DNA of 64,000 nt. Source: Leptidea sinapis (taxonomy: Eukaryota; Arthropoda; Insecta; Lepidoptera; Pieridae). The position numbers were made by a program, and so were the translations under genes. Below are positions 54,811 to 64,000 of the stretch, in pieces (the stretch's first letter is position 1; each line of letters starts with the position of its first letter). The notes below the pieces were generated by a model. That model saw nothing but the letters and a program-made list of their open reading frames with translations, was not told the DNA's origin and searched no databases. The DNA lies in contig NC_066272.1 of NCBI RefSeq assembly GCF_905404315.1, positions 7,378,001-7,442,000 of the forward strand, read 5' to 3'.

Positions 54811-54842
54811 CAGTGGGAGGCTCCTTTGCTTAGGATGCATCG
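54811..54842 (-). repeat. N1 terminal scrap
   Basis: CAGTGGGAGGCTCCTTTGCT followed by TAGGATGC is the N1 end read on the minus strand. Confidence 0.65.
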
Positions 54843-55013
54843 GTTGTTACTAAGACAATGAAGTTGGACTCTTTAACGACGCTAATAGTCTACAAGTATC
54901 ATGACCTGAGTACTTTATGTACATTTCCTTTCATAAAATGTTGCTTAATATGTGTAAATAAATAAATTACTACATATTTCACAGTTAACATTATATATCA
55001 CAAAGTATATTTA

Positions 55014-55329
55014 CCAGTGGGAGGCTCCTTTGCGTAGGGTGCCGGCTAGATTATGGGTACCACAACGGCGCGTATTTCTGCCGTGACTTCACGGCAGTAG
55101 AATTATGTAAACATTACTGTGTTCCGGTCTGAACGGCGCCGTAGCTAGTGAAATTACTGGGCAAATGAGATTTAACATCGTATGTCTCAAGTTGACGAGC
55201 GCGATTGTATTGTCGCTTAGAATTTTTATGTTTTTCAATAATCCTGAACGGCACTGTATTGTAATGGGCGTATCAATTACCATCAGCTGAACGTCCGGCT
55301 CGTCCCGTCCCTTGTTTTCATTAAAAAAA
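55014..55329 (-). repeat. N1 copy, full length
   Basis: Minus orientation, from CCAGTGGGAGGCTCCTTTGC and GCCGGCTAGATTATGGG through GCGCCGTAGCTAGTG. The hairpin region follows with diverged arms (TATTGTCGCTTAGAATTT, AATCCTGAACGGCAC), then CGTCCGGCTCGTCCCGTCCC and an A run. A local CTGCCGTGACTTCACGGCAG palindrome is unique to this copy. Confidence 0.93.
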
Positions 55330-55837
55330 TGGCTTTTAAGCATACTATGTATACATAAAAATAATAATATATAATATGCAGATCACAAAACATTTCATAG
55401 TAGGTCCAGGTTCCATTTATCGTCGTATAATGATTGAAAACTACCCGTAATATCCGTTGGACATTGTAGCGAACAAACAAAAGCCTAAAATGATTTTTAT
55501 TTGAGTCGAAACAATAACGCTACCCATACCTCTGCCGTATTTAATGACACCCATTGTAAGCCATATTTGCCATTATTGTCGAGTTGAGCTATATTTTTAT
55601 GGCTTCATTTCGTGTTGTGTGAATTCAAAAGTAAGTGAAATGGATTTGATTGTCAGCATTAATTTTGATAATATTTATGAAAATACTATTATATAACTTT
55701 TACTTACTAAGCATGTATAATCTTTTTTTATTTACGGTATTGAGTTGGTGGTGTTCTTTTATAAATAAACAATTAATGATTATTCTGCAAGGAAATATAA
55801 TGCAATGTAATACACATAAAATTTTTAAAATTTAAAT
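55330..55837. other. unassigned
   Basis: No recognised element. Confidence 0.4.
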
Positions 55838-56086
55838 AAAACACTTTTAAAAGATTAAAACGCGTGTAATTGTTAATGTTCTTACATAAGATTTTTGCGT
55901 AAAATTTTCATTTTATTTTAGTTTACGTAACGTTTCCCCCAGTCCCCCTGAAAACGAGATCTGGAAAGGTCTTGAAACGTCAGGTTAACTAAAAGAAAAA
56001 TGTAACTTTTACGCAAAAATCGAATGTAAAAAACAGTTACATATACACTCGTTTTAATCATTTAAAAGAGTTTTATTTAAATGTGT
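55838..56086. repeat. hairpin element with arms of about 110 bp
   Basis: The left arm (ACACTTTTAAAAGATTAAAA, GATTTTTGCGTAAAATTTTC, TTTTAGTTTACGTAACGTTT) and the right arm (its inverse, for example TTACGCAAAAATCGAATG and GTTTTAATCATTTAAAAGAG) are imperfect inverted copies. The centre is CCCTGAAAACGAGATCTGGA and AAGGTCTTGAAACGTC. A half-copy lies at 43.87 kb. No coding capacity; probably a MITE. Confidence 0.82.
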
Positions 56087-57334
56087 AATACTATGAAAAG
56101 AAAATATTTTAAAATTTAAGCAGGAATATAGCATGCATGCATGTAACAAGCAATTAATATTTAATAAGTAAAACAATATGTTAAAAAGATCCGCAGATCA
56201 TTTAATAAGGAAGAAGAGGACAAACGGTTATACATTAGGATCACCGTGCCCCATACACTAATCACAGCATTATTGTTGAACAAACAGAACGTCAACTAAA
56301 GGTAAAAAATAAATATGTACTACTATTGAAAAGTGGCAGTGGAATTACTAAATATTTGTCTAAAAAACATATTATTAATTATTACATATCAATTTAAATA
56401 TCATTATTAATTCAAGCCACCAATTTAAATTAGGTACAATATACCAGGGGACACTGAAAATAAAAACATATCAATTCAAAAGGTACAAGACTAGTTGTTT
56501 ATTATAAAGTATCAGTATTATATTTGTCCGTACACAGCGCCTCGAACACTTTGTTTGAACAAAGAGTCGGGCTCAGCTTGATTGGCTCTACGTCCAGATA
56601 ACACAATAAATATTGAAGATGTTGAGTTTATATATAACGTTTATAAATTAATGTTTAAAGTCCATTGCGTTATTTGATCCTCAGGAACATAATACGGACA
56701 CGACAATTCTGCATTGTTAAAGTGATTTAACAACTATCGATTCCATTTCAAAAAGACGTTTATCAATATTGGAAATGGATATTGAATGGAAATACTTATA
56801 GGAAATATTTATAATATAATAGATGGTTAAATGGGAATTACTTCAGAGACTTCATATTATAATAAATAAGTTTTATATAACTAAAAGTAATAACTATTAT
56901 AGCAAATTTTTTGTGCCTATTTGAAGCGCCACTCACGAGTGTACAGAGAACTAATTTTGGCGTATAATGCAAATGGCTGTAAAGAAACATACAATACTCT
57001 GAAGTATTTTTGCATTTTGCATTAAATTCGTTCATTTTCAGTGTTATTTATACTTCAAGAATCAACGTAATAAAGTACACATTTTTCTATAAATAAAGTT
57101 CACATTTGTTTTTGTAATAGCTTCCCACCATCTATCGATGTTTGCTGAGGTTGTCTTCACTAGTTTTAGTATCGAAGACATGGTCAACAGTGCCAAAATG
57201 GCGAATATAAAACAGGCACAAAAGCACTTTTACAGCCGCCTGTCCAGTGGTACATAGTAGAGGTCAGTGCTATGACAGCTGTGAAAACGTCGAAAAAAAT
57301 ACACTTAAGAACTAACCTCTATTTTGAGAAATTC
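56087..57334. other. unassigned AT-rich sequence
   Basis: No recognised element; a small TTTGTTTGAACAAAG palindrome lies near 56550. Confidence 0.4.
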
Positions 57335-57480
57335 ACGCACATCAAAACAAAGTGTCATACAAATCGCGAGTGTAAGCTTGTCACGCACACTAAACTAATA
57401 TTCCTGGCCTGTTTTTATCGGTTATCTAGCGGTCTTGCCGTTAGAGTTTATCTAGTCGTATAATTAATCTAAGATTTTCT
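57335..57480 (+). repeat. short repeat paired with 50015-50165
   Basis: GTGTCATACAAATCGCGAGT, CGCACACTAAACTAATATTC, CTGGCCTGTTTTTATCGG and TTATCTAGCGG occur inverted at 50.0-50.2 kb. Confidence 0.65.
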
Positions 57481-58104
57481 GGTGTAGTAATAAAAAAATG
57501 CTACTTTCATTTCTGTAATGTAAAAGCAGAAGAGAATTTTAATGCGTCATTATTCCACAATCCGCTCACAAGGGATATGTCGACGAAATGGTCGAAAGCG
57601 GTAGGTTTGACTTCGGAACTTTATTATACTAGTTAGTTAAACACACTAAAAGTCCTGGGAGCCACTATTCCGTCCGCAATCATTCGTTATGTAAGCTATC
57701 GAGACTGTCGAGATGCTGAGAATAGAAATTGATACATCACTAATATTAATTACAGGGCGTAATAAAAGCCGTGGTGTGACGACGAGGAAAAAAAATTACT
57801 CGCTATCACACTAGTGTTACAAACTGGTGTGACCACGAGTCGGGAATGAAAAAAATAGAATTTTATTTATGGAAAGCATAAAATATATCCGATCTCGTCA
57901 TGACTCCCTAACATATCTTTTCTTCCCCTTTCATCAATAGATTAATTCGAGAGTACTATTTAAATTTATAAGTATTTTTTTAATTTTTTTGGTTACAGTC
58001 ATCAATGCAATACTTTATTATAGTAAATAATAAGTACCGCAGAGGTTAAGGTATACAAATACTAGATTAGTTATATAAAAGAAACAGAAACGATATATTT
58101 TAGG
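57481..58104. other. unassigned
   Basis: Palindromic GTGTGACGACGAGG/CGCTATCACACTAGTG-type sequence near 57775-57820 suggests a small element. Nothing else is seen. Confidence 0.35.
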
Positions 58105-58118
58105 AGGTCCTTAATTAC

Positions 58119-58331
58119 TCATGGCTCCAGATTTCTCCGAAACGCGTTGGCTGGACAGAAATTGACCGGACCTTCAATAGCACAAATAGTGATATTTAAA
58201 GCAAAAACATAATCCATGTCATATACAGATGTGAAAATGAATGGACGATACAAAGTTTTAGACAGACAGTCGGGTATCTGGGTACAAAATAAACATTTGC
58301 GCTGGAGCTCAAACTTCAACTGTTCTGAACA
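58119..58331 (-). CDS. possible terminal exon, unknown protein
   Basis: The minus frame reads LQRKCLFCTQIPDCLSKTLY, RPFIFTSVYDMDYVFALNIT and ICAIEGPVNFCPANAFRRNL, then EP and TGA. Five cysteines and balanced composition set it apart from the AT-driven frames around it. Just upstream TTTTTCAATGTTCAG could serve as a 3' splice site and stays in frame. I recognise no domain. No AATAAA lies soon after the stop. It could be a decayed exon, part of an unknown element, or chance. Confidence 0.25.
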   Translation of the reverse strand, partial: CSEQLKFELQRKCLFCTQIPDCLSKTLYRPFIFTSVYDMDYVFALNITICAIEGPVNFCPANAFRRNLEP

Positions 58332-58434
58332 TTGAAAAATAGTGAACTAATGCTTATCTGTGACTTCAGCAAATATTCATTTCACATTATTATAGAATAT
58401 GTATGATACAATTTTATTCCGAAATATGATCTTG

Positions 58435-58469
58435 AAAAGAATATTGGTAAAACTTATCAATATTCTTTT
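58435..58469. repeat. perfect 12-bp inverted repeat, 11-nt loop
   Basis: AAAAGAATATTG and CAATATTCTTTT. Isolated; no function assigned. Confidence 0.65.
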
Positions 58470-58801
58470 TATCGAACTTTTCTTCGTTTGTTAGATTTAT
58501 ATTTTTGAAAGGACATCATTTTTATTGTATAGAAATAATATTTTTATCAGAAAGTTTATTGTATGTAAGTATTTATAATCAATTTTACACTGCAGTTTTT
58601 TTATTGCAGACTACAAAACTGTGTTGACGTTGGTGTCTTTATAGTGATGCTGCTTTAAATAGTTCCTTTTCTTTTCCGTGTTTAGTAGTATTCTGATGAA
58701 AATATTTTTATGAGAATTGAGTACAACTCAATTTGAATAGCGGCAACAAGCAATCAATTAAATATAATATATTTAATGTTGGCAACAACAAATGTCAGCT
58801 T

Positions 58802-58841
58802 GATGTGTTAACAAGCGCTTGGTAGTGCTTATTAACACATC
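58802..58841. repeat. imperfect inverted repeat
   Basis: GATGTGTTAACAAGCGCT is answered by AGTGCTTATTAACACATC with one bulge and one mismatch. It may mark the end of a small element. Confidence 0.55.
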
Positions 58842-59204
58842 GCGTCATGAACTGTCATAAGATATCCCAATTAATATTTACATTCATTTAACTAAGGTTT
58901 ATATTTAAATTCTGTTTAATATAATTATCACTAAATTTAGAAATAACTATAATAGCATATTATATTCGGATACCAATTGTTAGTACTACAGTAGTGCCAA
59001 CTAACAGTTGGTAGCATCATTACGGTAGACGGTCATGCCCTATTTAAGCCAGAGCGCTCAGTTCGAGGTAACATTACATATTACGAATTGTAAGGGGTAA
59101 TGCTGCCCTAATTGTCTTTGAAGTTTTAATATTGTAATTCTAAGTGCGAAAACTTTAAAATACAGATGTAGTAGTTTTATGTGTGTTTAAATTACCAACC
59201 CTAT

Positions 59205-59398
59205 GGAATGAACTTCCTTGTGCGGTGTTTCCGGGACGATACGACATGGGTACCTTCAAAAAAAGTGCGTAGACCTTCCTTAAAGGCCGGCAACGCTCCT
59301 GTGATTCCTCTGGTGTTGCAAGAGATTGTGGGCGGCGATGATCACTTAACAACAGGTGACCCGTACGCTCGTTTGTTCTCCTATTCCATAAAAAAAAA
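59205..59398 (+). repeat. LA 3' end, 5'-truncated
   Basis: Starts in the WNELP codons (TGGAATGAACTTCCTTGTGC) and runs through GACGATACGACATGGGTACC, GGCCGGCAACGCTCCTGTGA and GTGACCCGTACGCTCGTTTG to CCATAAAAAAAAACC. It is one of the best-preserved LA tails in the window. Confidence 0.9.
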
Positions 59399-60106
59399 CC
59401 ACTTCTACACACACAGGTGTCCTAAAGTAAGGGACATTAAGGGAAAGTACCTGAAACATCGTAGATAGGGTATTTTACTGAAAGAAGACCTTATGTTATT
59501 TTTAAGAGTTTGTAATTCTGCATTCAAATATTTTCTAAAGCTGTCTGTCTGACTATCAGCTGGCTGTAGATAGATGTAGGCTCGTCTGTACGAGCAGTGG
59601 AGTTTATGTGATAGGGTTCCCATTAGGCTCAGCCTTTGGGTATGGAACTCTATCGAATTTGAAGGGGTCTGAGTAAGGACGCACTCTTAAGTCTGCGGTA
59701 CCCTGAATATTAAACGGAACATCTTTTTTTTGTTGTTCTATGAGATTGCAAAATAGTTGAATTTGCAAAACCTTTAATTTTCTGCTATCGTTGAACTTTA
59801 AACATGTTTTGCTAATACTTTCAGAACTAACGTACGGATAGTATAATTATAACAGATTATATAATTAACTAGAAGGAGAGGTCGACCATGATCCGGTGGT
59901 CTGATGATGGAGATTGCAAAGTATCGGGACACTTAAAAATTTCCTGTCATCCTTTGGGAATGAGGGGTTCCTACTACCATGAAATTTAAAAAAAAATACA
60001 GTTACATATTTTTATTAAAGAAAATACTTGCAGTATTTGAAGAATTAATAGAAATAATTTAATTTTGTAAGAAATATAAGGCTTTTTCATTTTATTATTC
60101 ACTAGC
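59399..60106. other. mostly unassigned
   Basis: GATAGGGTTCCCATTAGGCT and TTTGGGTATGGAACTCTATC near 59610-59660 form a loose inverted pair of a type I recall as dispersed in Lepidoptera. No gene is seen. Confidence 0.35.
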
Positions 60107-60420
60107 TGACGCTGTTCTGTTAATGGAAAAAAATATGATATTAGAATTCGTTAATAATGTCGTCTAAATAAATCGGAAATATGTTATGATTATTTCATTA
60201 GTTAAAATTGAAACAATGGATATAAACATATGCCATCACTGATTTTTCACTAGACTAGTATAAAATACACAATTCAAAATTTCATGCTAAAACCTTCCTC
60301 GAGAACCACGCTATCCATTGGTAAGAGCAGCATGAAAATCGGTGCCGTAGTTTTTAAGAATACCGCGAACAGACAGACGGACACATGCGGCGGAGTACTT
60401 TGTTTTATAATAAGTAGTGA
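60107..60420 (+). repeat. dispersed repeat, paired with 62300-62590
   Basis: CACTAGCTGACGCTGTTCTG starts it. CCTTCCTCGAGAACCACGCT, ATCCATTGGTAAGAGCAGCA and ACAGACAGACGGACAC follow, ending GCGGCGGAGTACTTTG. The inverse occurs at 62.3-62.6 kb (TGGATAGCGTGGTTCTTGAG, CTCCGCCGAGTCTGTCCGTC). Confidence 0.65.
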
Positions 60421-60871
60421 TTACTAATTTATTATTCATTACTTATGTAATAAACTAGCATCTGATTAGCAAAATTAAAGCCAGGTGAAAAAAGTATAAT
60501 AATAGGAAATGCTAATACACGTTTTCCTTCTTATTAATGAAGAGACTGAAACAAGCTGAATACTCAATAAATACAATTATAAATCCAGCAAGTACTGTAG
60601 ACTACCAATCAATTTTAAACTCAGTAATGCTACAGCTAAGTTGCAGTTTAGATTACAATACAATAAATACACACATTAACATTGACATACATTGTAATGG
60701 CACTGAATTACCACCAACCAATCTCGATTACAAGTAACAACCGATTCATATCAGACATTAATTTAATCGGACATTTTATTGGAGAATCTAGGTACATGAA
60801 TTGTTTATGACACAAAATATATTATTATTATTACAATACAAATAAGGGATTACTTGTTACTAATTCTAGTA
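60421..60871. other. unassigned
   Basis: No recognised element. Confidence 0.4.
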
Positions 60872-61285
60872 GGCTTTATAAGATACATAATAGCGTTAAG
60901 GGTAAATGTATAACACTTTTATAATAAAGCTCAGCCCAGCTACTGTTCAGGCATTATCTATAAATAAATTTAAATGTTTTATTAAAAAATGGCTCTGTCG
61001 TGTCCACTACATCCACTACACCGCTGAATATCTAAGTGATCGGACAACCTGGGGCTAGATTATGATTATTTTATAGCAATAGCAATGACACTACAATATT
61101 ATTGTATATTTCATTAAAAAGAGCGCAAAAAAGAATGCTGAGAGAGTTTCTTGGGCCGCTCCTTCTATCTCAGAGCGCCATTTGTTTCCGAAGCGGTCGT
61201 AATATCTAGTATTTTAGAAATGACATCAAAAATTAATGTATAGGAATCAATTTTGAAAAAATAAATGCGTTTTTATTAGGTTATT
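60872..61285 (+). pseudogene. LINE family LC C-terminus and 3' UTR, second copy
   Basis: Matches 5857-6245 from ATAAGATACATAATAG on: TACTGTTCAGGCATTATCTA and AAATGGCTCTGTCGTG in the coding end (frameshifted near the start), GATCGGACAACCTGGG before the stop, then GAGCGCAAAAAAGAATGC, CTCAGAGCGCCATTTG and a TTTTGAAAAAATAAATGCG end. Confidence 0.8.
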
Positions 61286-61439
61286 ACATATATTCCTTTA
61301 TTATCTTATCAAAACCATTACTTTCTTTGAAATACAACATGAGCATTCCTATTTAAAAGGTGACGTCTTGTTCTTTAAAACGCTCTGCATAATTATCTTT
61401 TCAACTGTTTTGCATAGACGTTATAATGAACACAGTACA

Positions 61440-61510
61440 AAACACGCAAGCCCCAGCGATTACAATAATGTATGGCGGTACTGGAGGTCCGTTCATTTAG
61501 ATAGGACAAG
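61440..61510 (+). repeat. short repeat, also at 61990-62055
   Basis: ACACGCAAGCCCCAGCGATT, ACAATAATGTATGGCGG and CCGTTCATTT align with GCACGCAAGCCGGAGTGATT, ACAATATATGGGAGCAC and CCCATTTG about 550 bp downstream, same orientation. Class unknown. Confidence 0.5.
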
Positions 61511-61741
61511 AAACTGGCCCGTTATTGTTATTATGTTAATTTATTTTATTATAAAAGGGTGCCAAGTCGCTTTTTACTTTTTCTTATTCTGATATTTAGC
61601 TCTAAGCTTTGATTGCAATCAACCGCATTTTTTTTAAGCAGTACTTATTAAATATGAAAATTACTCAGGCGATAAGATATTTTTTTATTATGAGAATGGA
61701 TTTGACGCTTAAGCATTTTTATATACCATATAATAGGTTAT

Positions 61742-61812
61742 GGGCAGAAATAGGCGCCGTTGTGGTACTCATAATCTAGTCGGCATCCTGTGCAAATGTG
61801 CCTCCCACTGGT
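61742..61812 (+). repeat. N1 3' end
   Basis: GGGCAGAAATAGGCGCCGTT, GTGGTACTCATAATCTAGTC and GTGCCTCCCACTGG are the N1 terminus; the rest of the element is missing. Confidence 0.85.
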
Positions 61813-62299
61813 ACTTATTATTAAAAATATTTAAAAAATCAAATTTTATATATTAATAAATTACTTCTTTGTCGTATGAGAACGTCTCCACTACGTTCTC
61901 AAGCGACAAATTAAACAGAGTATGTTTTGAATAAATTGGTAGAAATATCCAACAGACATGCTGTACATAGGAAAGTTCAAATGTACGGAGAATGCACGCA
62001 AGCCGGAGTGATTAGAACAATATATGGGAGCACTGCATTGCCCATTTGTTCCGCATAGTACAATTTAGAAACATGTCTGAACTTTAACTCTGTTGATTAC
62101 ATTCCTGTATATTATTTGCAGCTTCGTTCGTGAACTACTTAGAAATACTTGACTATACTCGTCCCAATATTTTAGACAGGAAATATTTGTAAAATTCTAA
62201 CATGTATTATTAATTAATGAGTTAAATAACGCAGTTCAATTATTGTCTACGTTATTTTTAACAAATTTCATTATAATATTATCTTAATTTTTATGTACA

Positions 62300-62590
62300 A
62301 CAATAATATTATAAAATAAAGTTCTCCGCCGAGTCTGTCCGTCTGTGTGTTCGCGATAAACTCAAAAACTACTTTTTCCTAACCGGTTTTCATGCGTTTT
62401 TCACCAATGGATAGCGTGGTTCTTGAGGAAGGAAAATTTTAGTATGTGTTTTTAAAAAAATTGTTTGCAAATTTGATATATTTTTATGGAGGCGTCGGAA
62501 AAAATAAGCCGCCTGGAAGTTTTCAACGAAAACGCCGTCTAAGCCCATTGAGATATAACAAATCCATTTTAATACTTTAAAAATTGGCAA
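62300..62590 (-). repeat. inverted copy of the 60.1 kb repeat
   Basis: GTTCTCCGCCGAGTCTGTCC and GTCTGTGTGTTCGCG, then ACCAATGGATAGCGTGGTTC and TTGAGGAAGG match in reverse. The body toward 62590 is more diverged. Confidence 0.6.
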
Positions 62591-62746
62591 TAATAACAGC
62601 GGTAATGTAATAGTTATTTATGCAACTGTCTTGTAATAAGGGGTATTAAAACACGAATGTGGATTTATCACGCGAGGCGAAGCCGAGTGTAATAATAGTA
62701 TCACATGAGTGTTTTAATACCTAATTATCAACAGTTGCATACAAGA

Positions 62747-63344
62747 CTTTATCTACACCCATATGAATCCTCTAATAGATCCTGGAACATTTAGCTTACT
62801 GCTAACATTAAAACACCAGTCCTAGTAGTAACCTAATATCATTCATTACTGATTATATACAAATGAACTAAGTATTAATGAAGCAATTATTTATTTCAGT
62901 AGTAATTTACATTTAGTATTGTGCAATAATTAAAATTCACTCGAATATAATATTCTTTTGCAGCGTTTAAAATGAATCGCTCATGTTTTGTAAACAAAAC
63001 AACAAAAATATCGAAGAAAAATGGCGGGGATTCGAATAACCTACTTTTTTTTAGGCGCGCGATGTTCTGGTAGTGTGGAATGCGCGTAAACGAAAATGTT
63101 CTTTTTTTGAAATTCATACAGATACCACGCATCGAGCAATAAGAATGTGGCTGTATGTTGAAACTCTTTGCGCATGAAGGGATAAAAAAAACCTAGGAGT
63201 ATTGTTATGAAATTCAGTACAACATTACAACACTCTTTTGGGTGATGTAATGGTTATTACGACATTGGGTGTTTTAATGTTGGCAATAAGCTAACTGTTT
63301 CACAATCTTTAATAAAGGATTTAAAGCATGGGTGTAGATAAAAG
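62747..63344. repeat. TIR element of about 600 bp
   Basis: TTTATCTACACCCATATGAA at the left is answered by GCATGGGTGTAGATAAA at the right. Just outside the left end is a nested palindrome (GTATTAAAACACGAATGTG and CACATGAGTGTTTTAATAC around 62645-62735) that probably belongs to the same insertion. No transposase frame. The interior holds AATGGCGGGGATTCG and TAGGCGCGCGATG. Confidence 0.6.
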
Positions 63345-63904
63345 CAGTTTACGCAAATACAATATTAATCTTTATCATTTTTATTGCTACATAATATTAT
63401 AAAATCCTTCAGAAATACGTTTTTCTTTCATTTTGAACTCATTAACATTGATTACATATCAGTTTTTTTTCTAGTGACAGAACAGCCTCTGTAAGGTCAG
63501 CAATAAAACAATATAAAGACATAATATTCCTCTTTTTAATGAAATAAGATCTGATCTGTTTAAAAAAACCAGAAGTGAATATGTGCAAGCAATTGTGTTA
63601 CATGAAAAATGGCAAGAGATGGAAGCATAAATATTTTTTGCTGCACATAAGTAATGTCTATAATATTTTTATTTTTTTTCAAATTATTTTATCCTTCACT
63701 TTTTGATCACTTTTTCATTATATGGAACCATTGTATAAGGCAGTTGTTCCAGTCTTCCTGAGGGACGTCTTTGGAACGCATTCACCGACTCTTAAGCGCT
63801 TGTAAATCGTATCGTAATAAAAACAATACACGAAATGAGATTCTTGCTACTTCTTCATATTAGCGAAGCCATTAACGAAGTAGCAGTAGATTCAATATGA
63901 AAAT
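63345..63904. other. unassigned AT-rich sequence
   Basis: No recognised element. Confidence 0.4.
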
Positions 63905-64000
63905 TTTTTTTTGACATTCATAAGTGTCATTTCCTTGACCTACATGAAGAAAGTGATTTTGATTTGATTTGATTTATACACAAATAAAATTTGAAAACAA
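63905..64000 (+). repeat. LINE tail followed by a truncated family T arm at the window edge
   Basis: TTTTGACATTCATAAGTGTC, CTACATGAAGAAAGTG and a TTTGATTTGATTTG run match the LINE tail at 39.6 kb. From 63977 TACACAAATAAAATTTGAAA begins the T arm, minus orientation, which must continue beyond 64000. Confidence 0.7.

Noticed and set aside
60537..60737. 66-codon frame with asparagine/threonine-rich product
   Set aside because: Low-complexity, AT-driven and with no neighbours; chance is the simplest reading.

Overview
The window is an AT-rich stretch of animal nuclear DNA dominated by decayed transposable elements. I found no intact protein-coding host gene. The repeat content points to a moth or butterfly (Lepidoptera). 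RTE-, CR1/Jockey- and R2-type LINE remnants are dispersed through it, together with a roughly 300-bp hairpin-bearing non-autonomous repeat, short elements ending in CGACTTC, and fragments carrying the AGCTGACCCGGC motif. I recognise these as typical of Lepidoptera from memory of the families, not from a search, and I do not assign a genus.

Family names used in the entries. LA is the GC-rich Jockey/CR1-like LINE whose best copy is at 51.28-54.04 kb on the minus strand (endonuclease, reverse transcriptase, C-terminal domain). LA also has 3' scraps at 1.4, 4.6, 4.7, 11.0, 32.8, 36.0, 40.9 and 59.2 kb and RT scraps at 9.3, 21.1 and 37.6 kb. LB is a CR1-like LINE (16.7-17.9 kb plus; 44.0-45.6 kb minus; a 3' end at 16.1 kb minus). 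LC and LD are LINE 3' ends (5.6-6.2 and 60.9 kb; 28.4 and 29.0 kb). RTE fragments lie at 12.4, 26.9, 40.4, 42.4, 45.7 and 50.2 kb. A LINE C-terminus with an R2-type endonuclease lies at 48.8-49.8 kb. N1 is the hairpin-bearing repeat with about twelve copies or scraps. J and H are short repeats. T is a tRNA-like element.

Layout: 0-6.6 kb holds one T copy, N1 copies and LINE tails. 6.6-15 kb is mostly unassigned, with a Tc1 transposase remnant, an RTE 3' end and a short TIR element. 15-24.5 kb holds two T insertions, the LB LINE, a triplicated 118-bp repeat and a large hairpin element. 24.5-32 kb is sparse. 32-39 kb holds two oppositely oriented arrays of a 100-bp repeat around a LINE remnant, plus a composite T insertion. 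39-51 kb is dense in RTE, LB, N1 and R2-type pieces. 51-54 kb is the LA copy. 54-64 kb has further N1, hairpin, LC and TIR elements.

The most unusual system is family T. It combines a tRNA-Ser(GGA)-like cloverleaf without a long variable arm and inverted-repeat arms, and four insertions are flanked by 9-14 bp target duplications. The tRNA-like unit sits at one end, preceded in several copies by an inverted copy of the 3' tail. That is not the standard 5'-tRNA-headed SINE plan. Two short minus-strand open segments (37.0-37.2 kb and 58.1-58.3 kb) are the only candidates I see for host exons, and both are weak.
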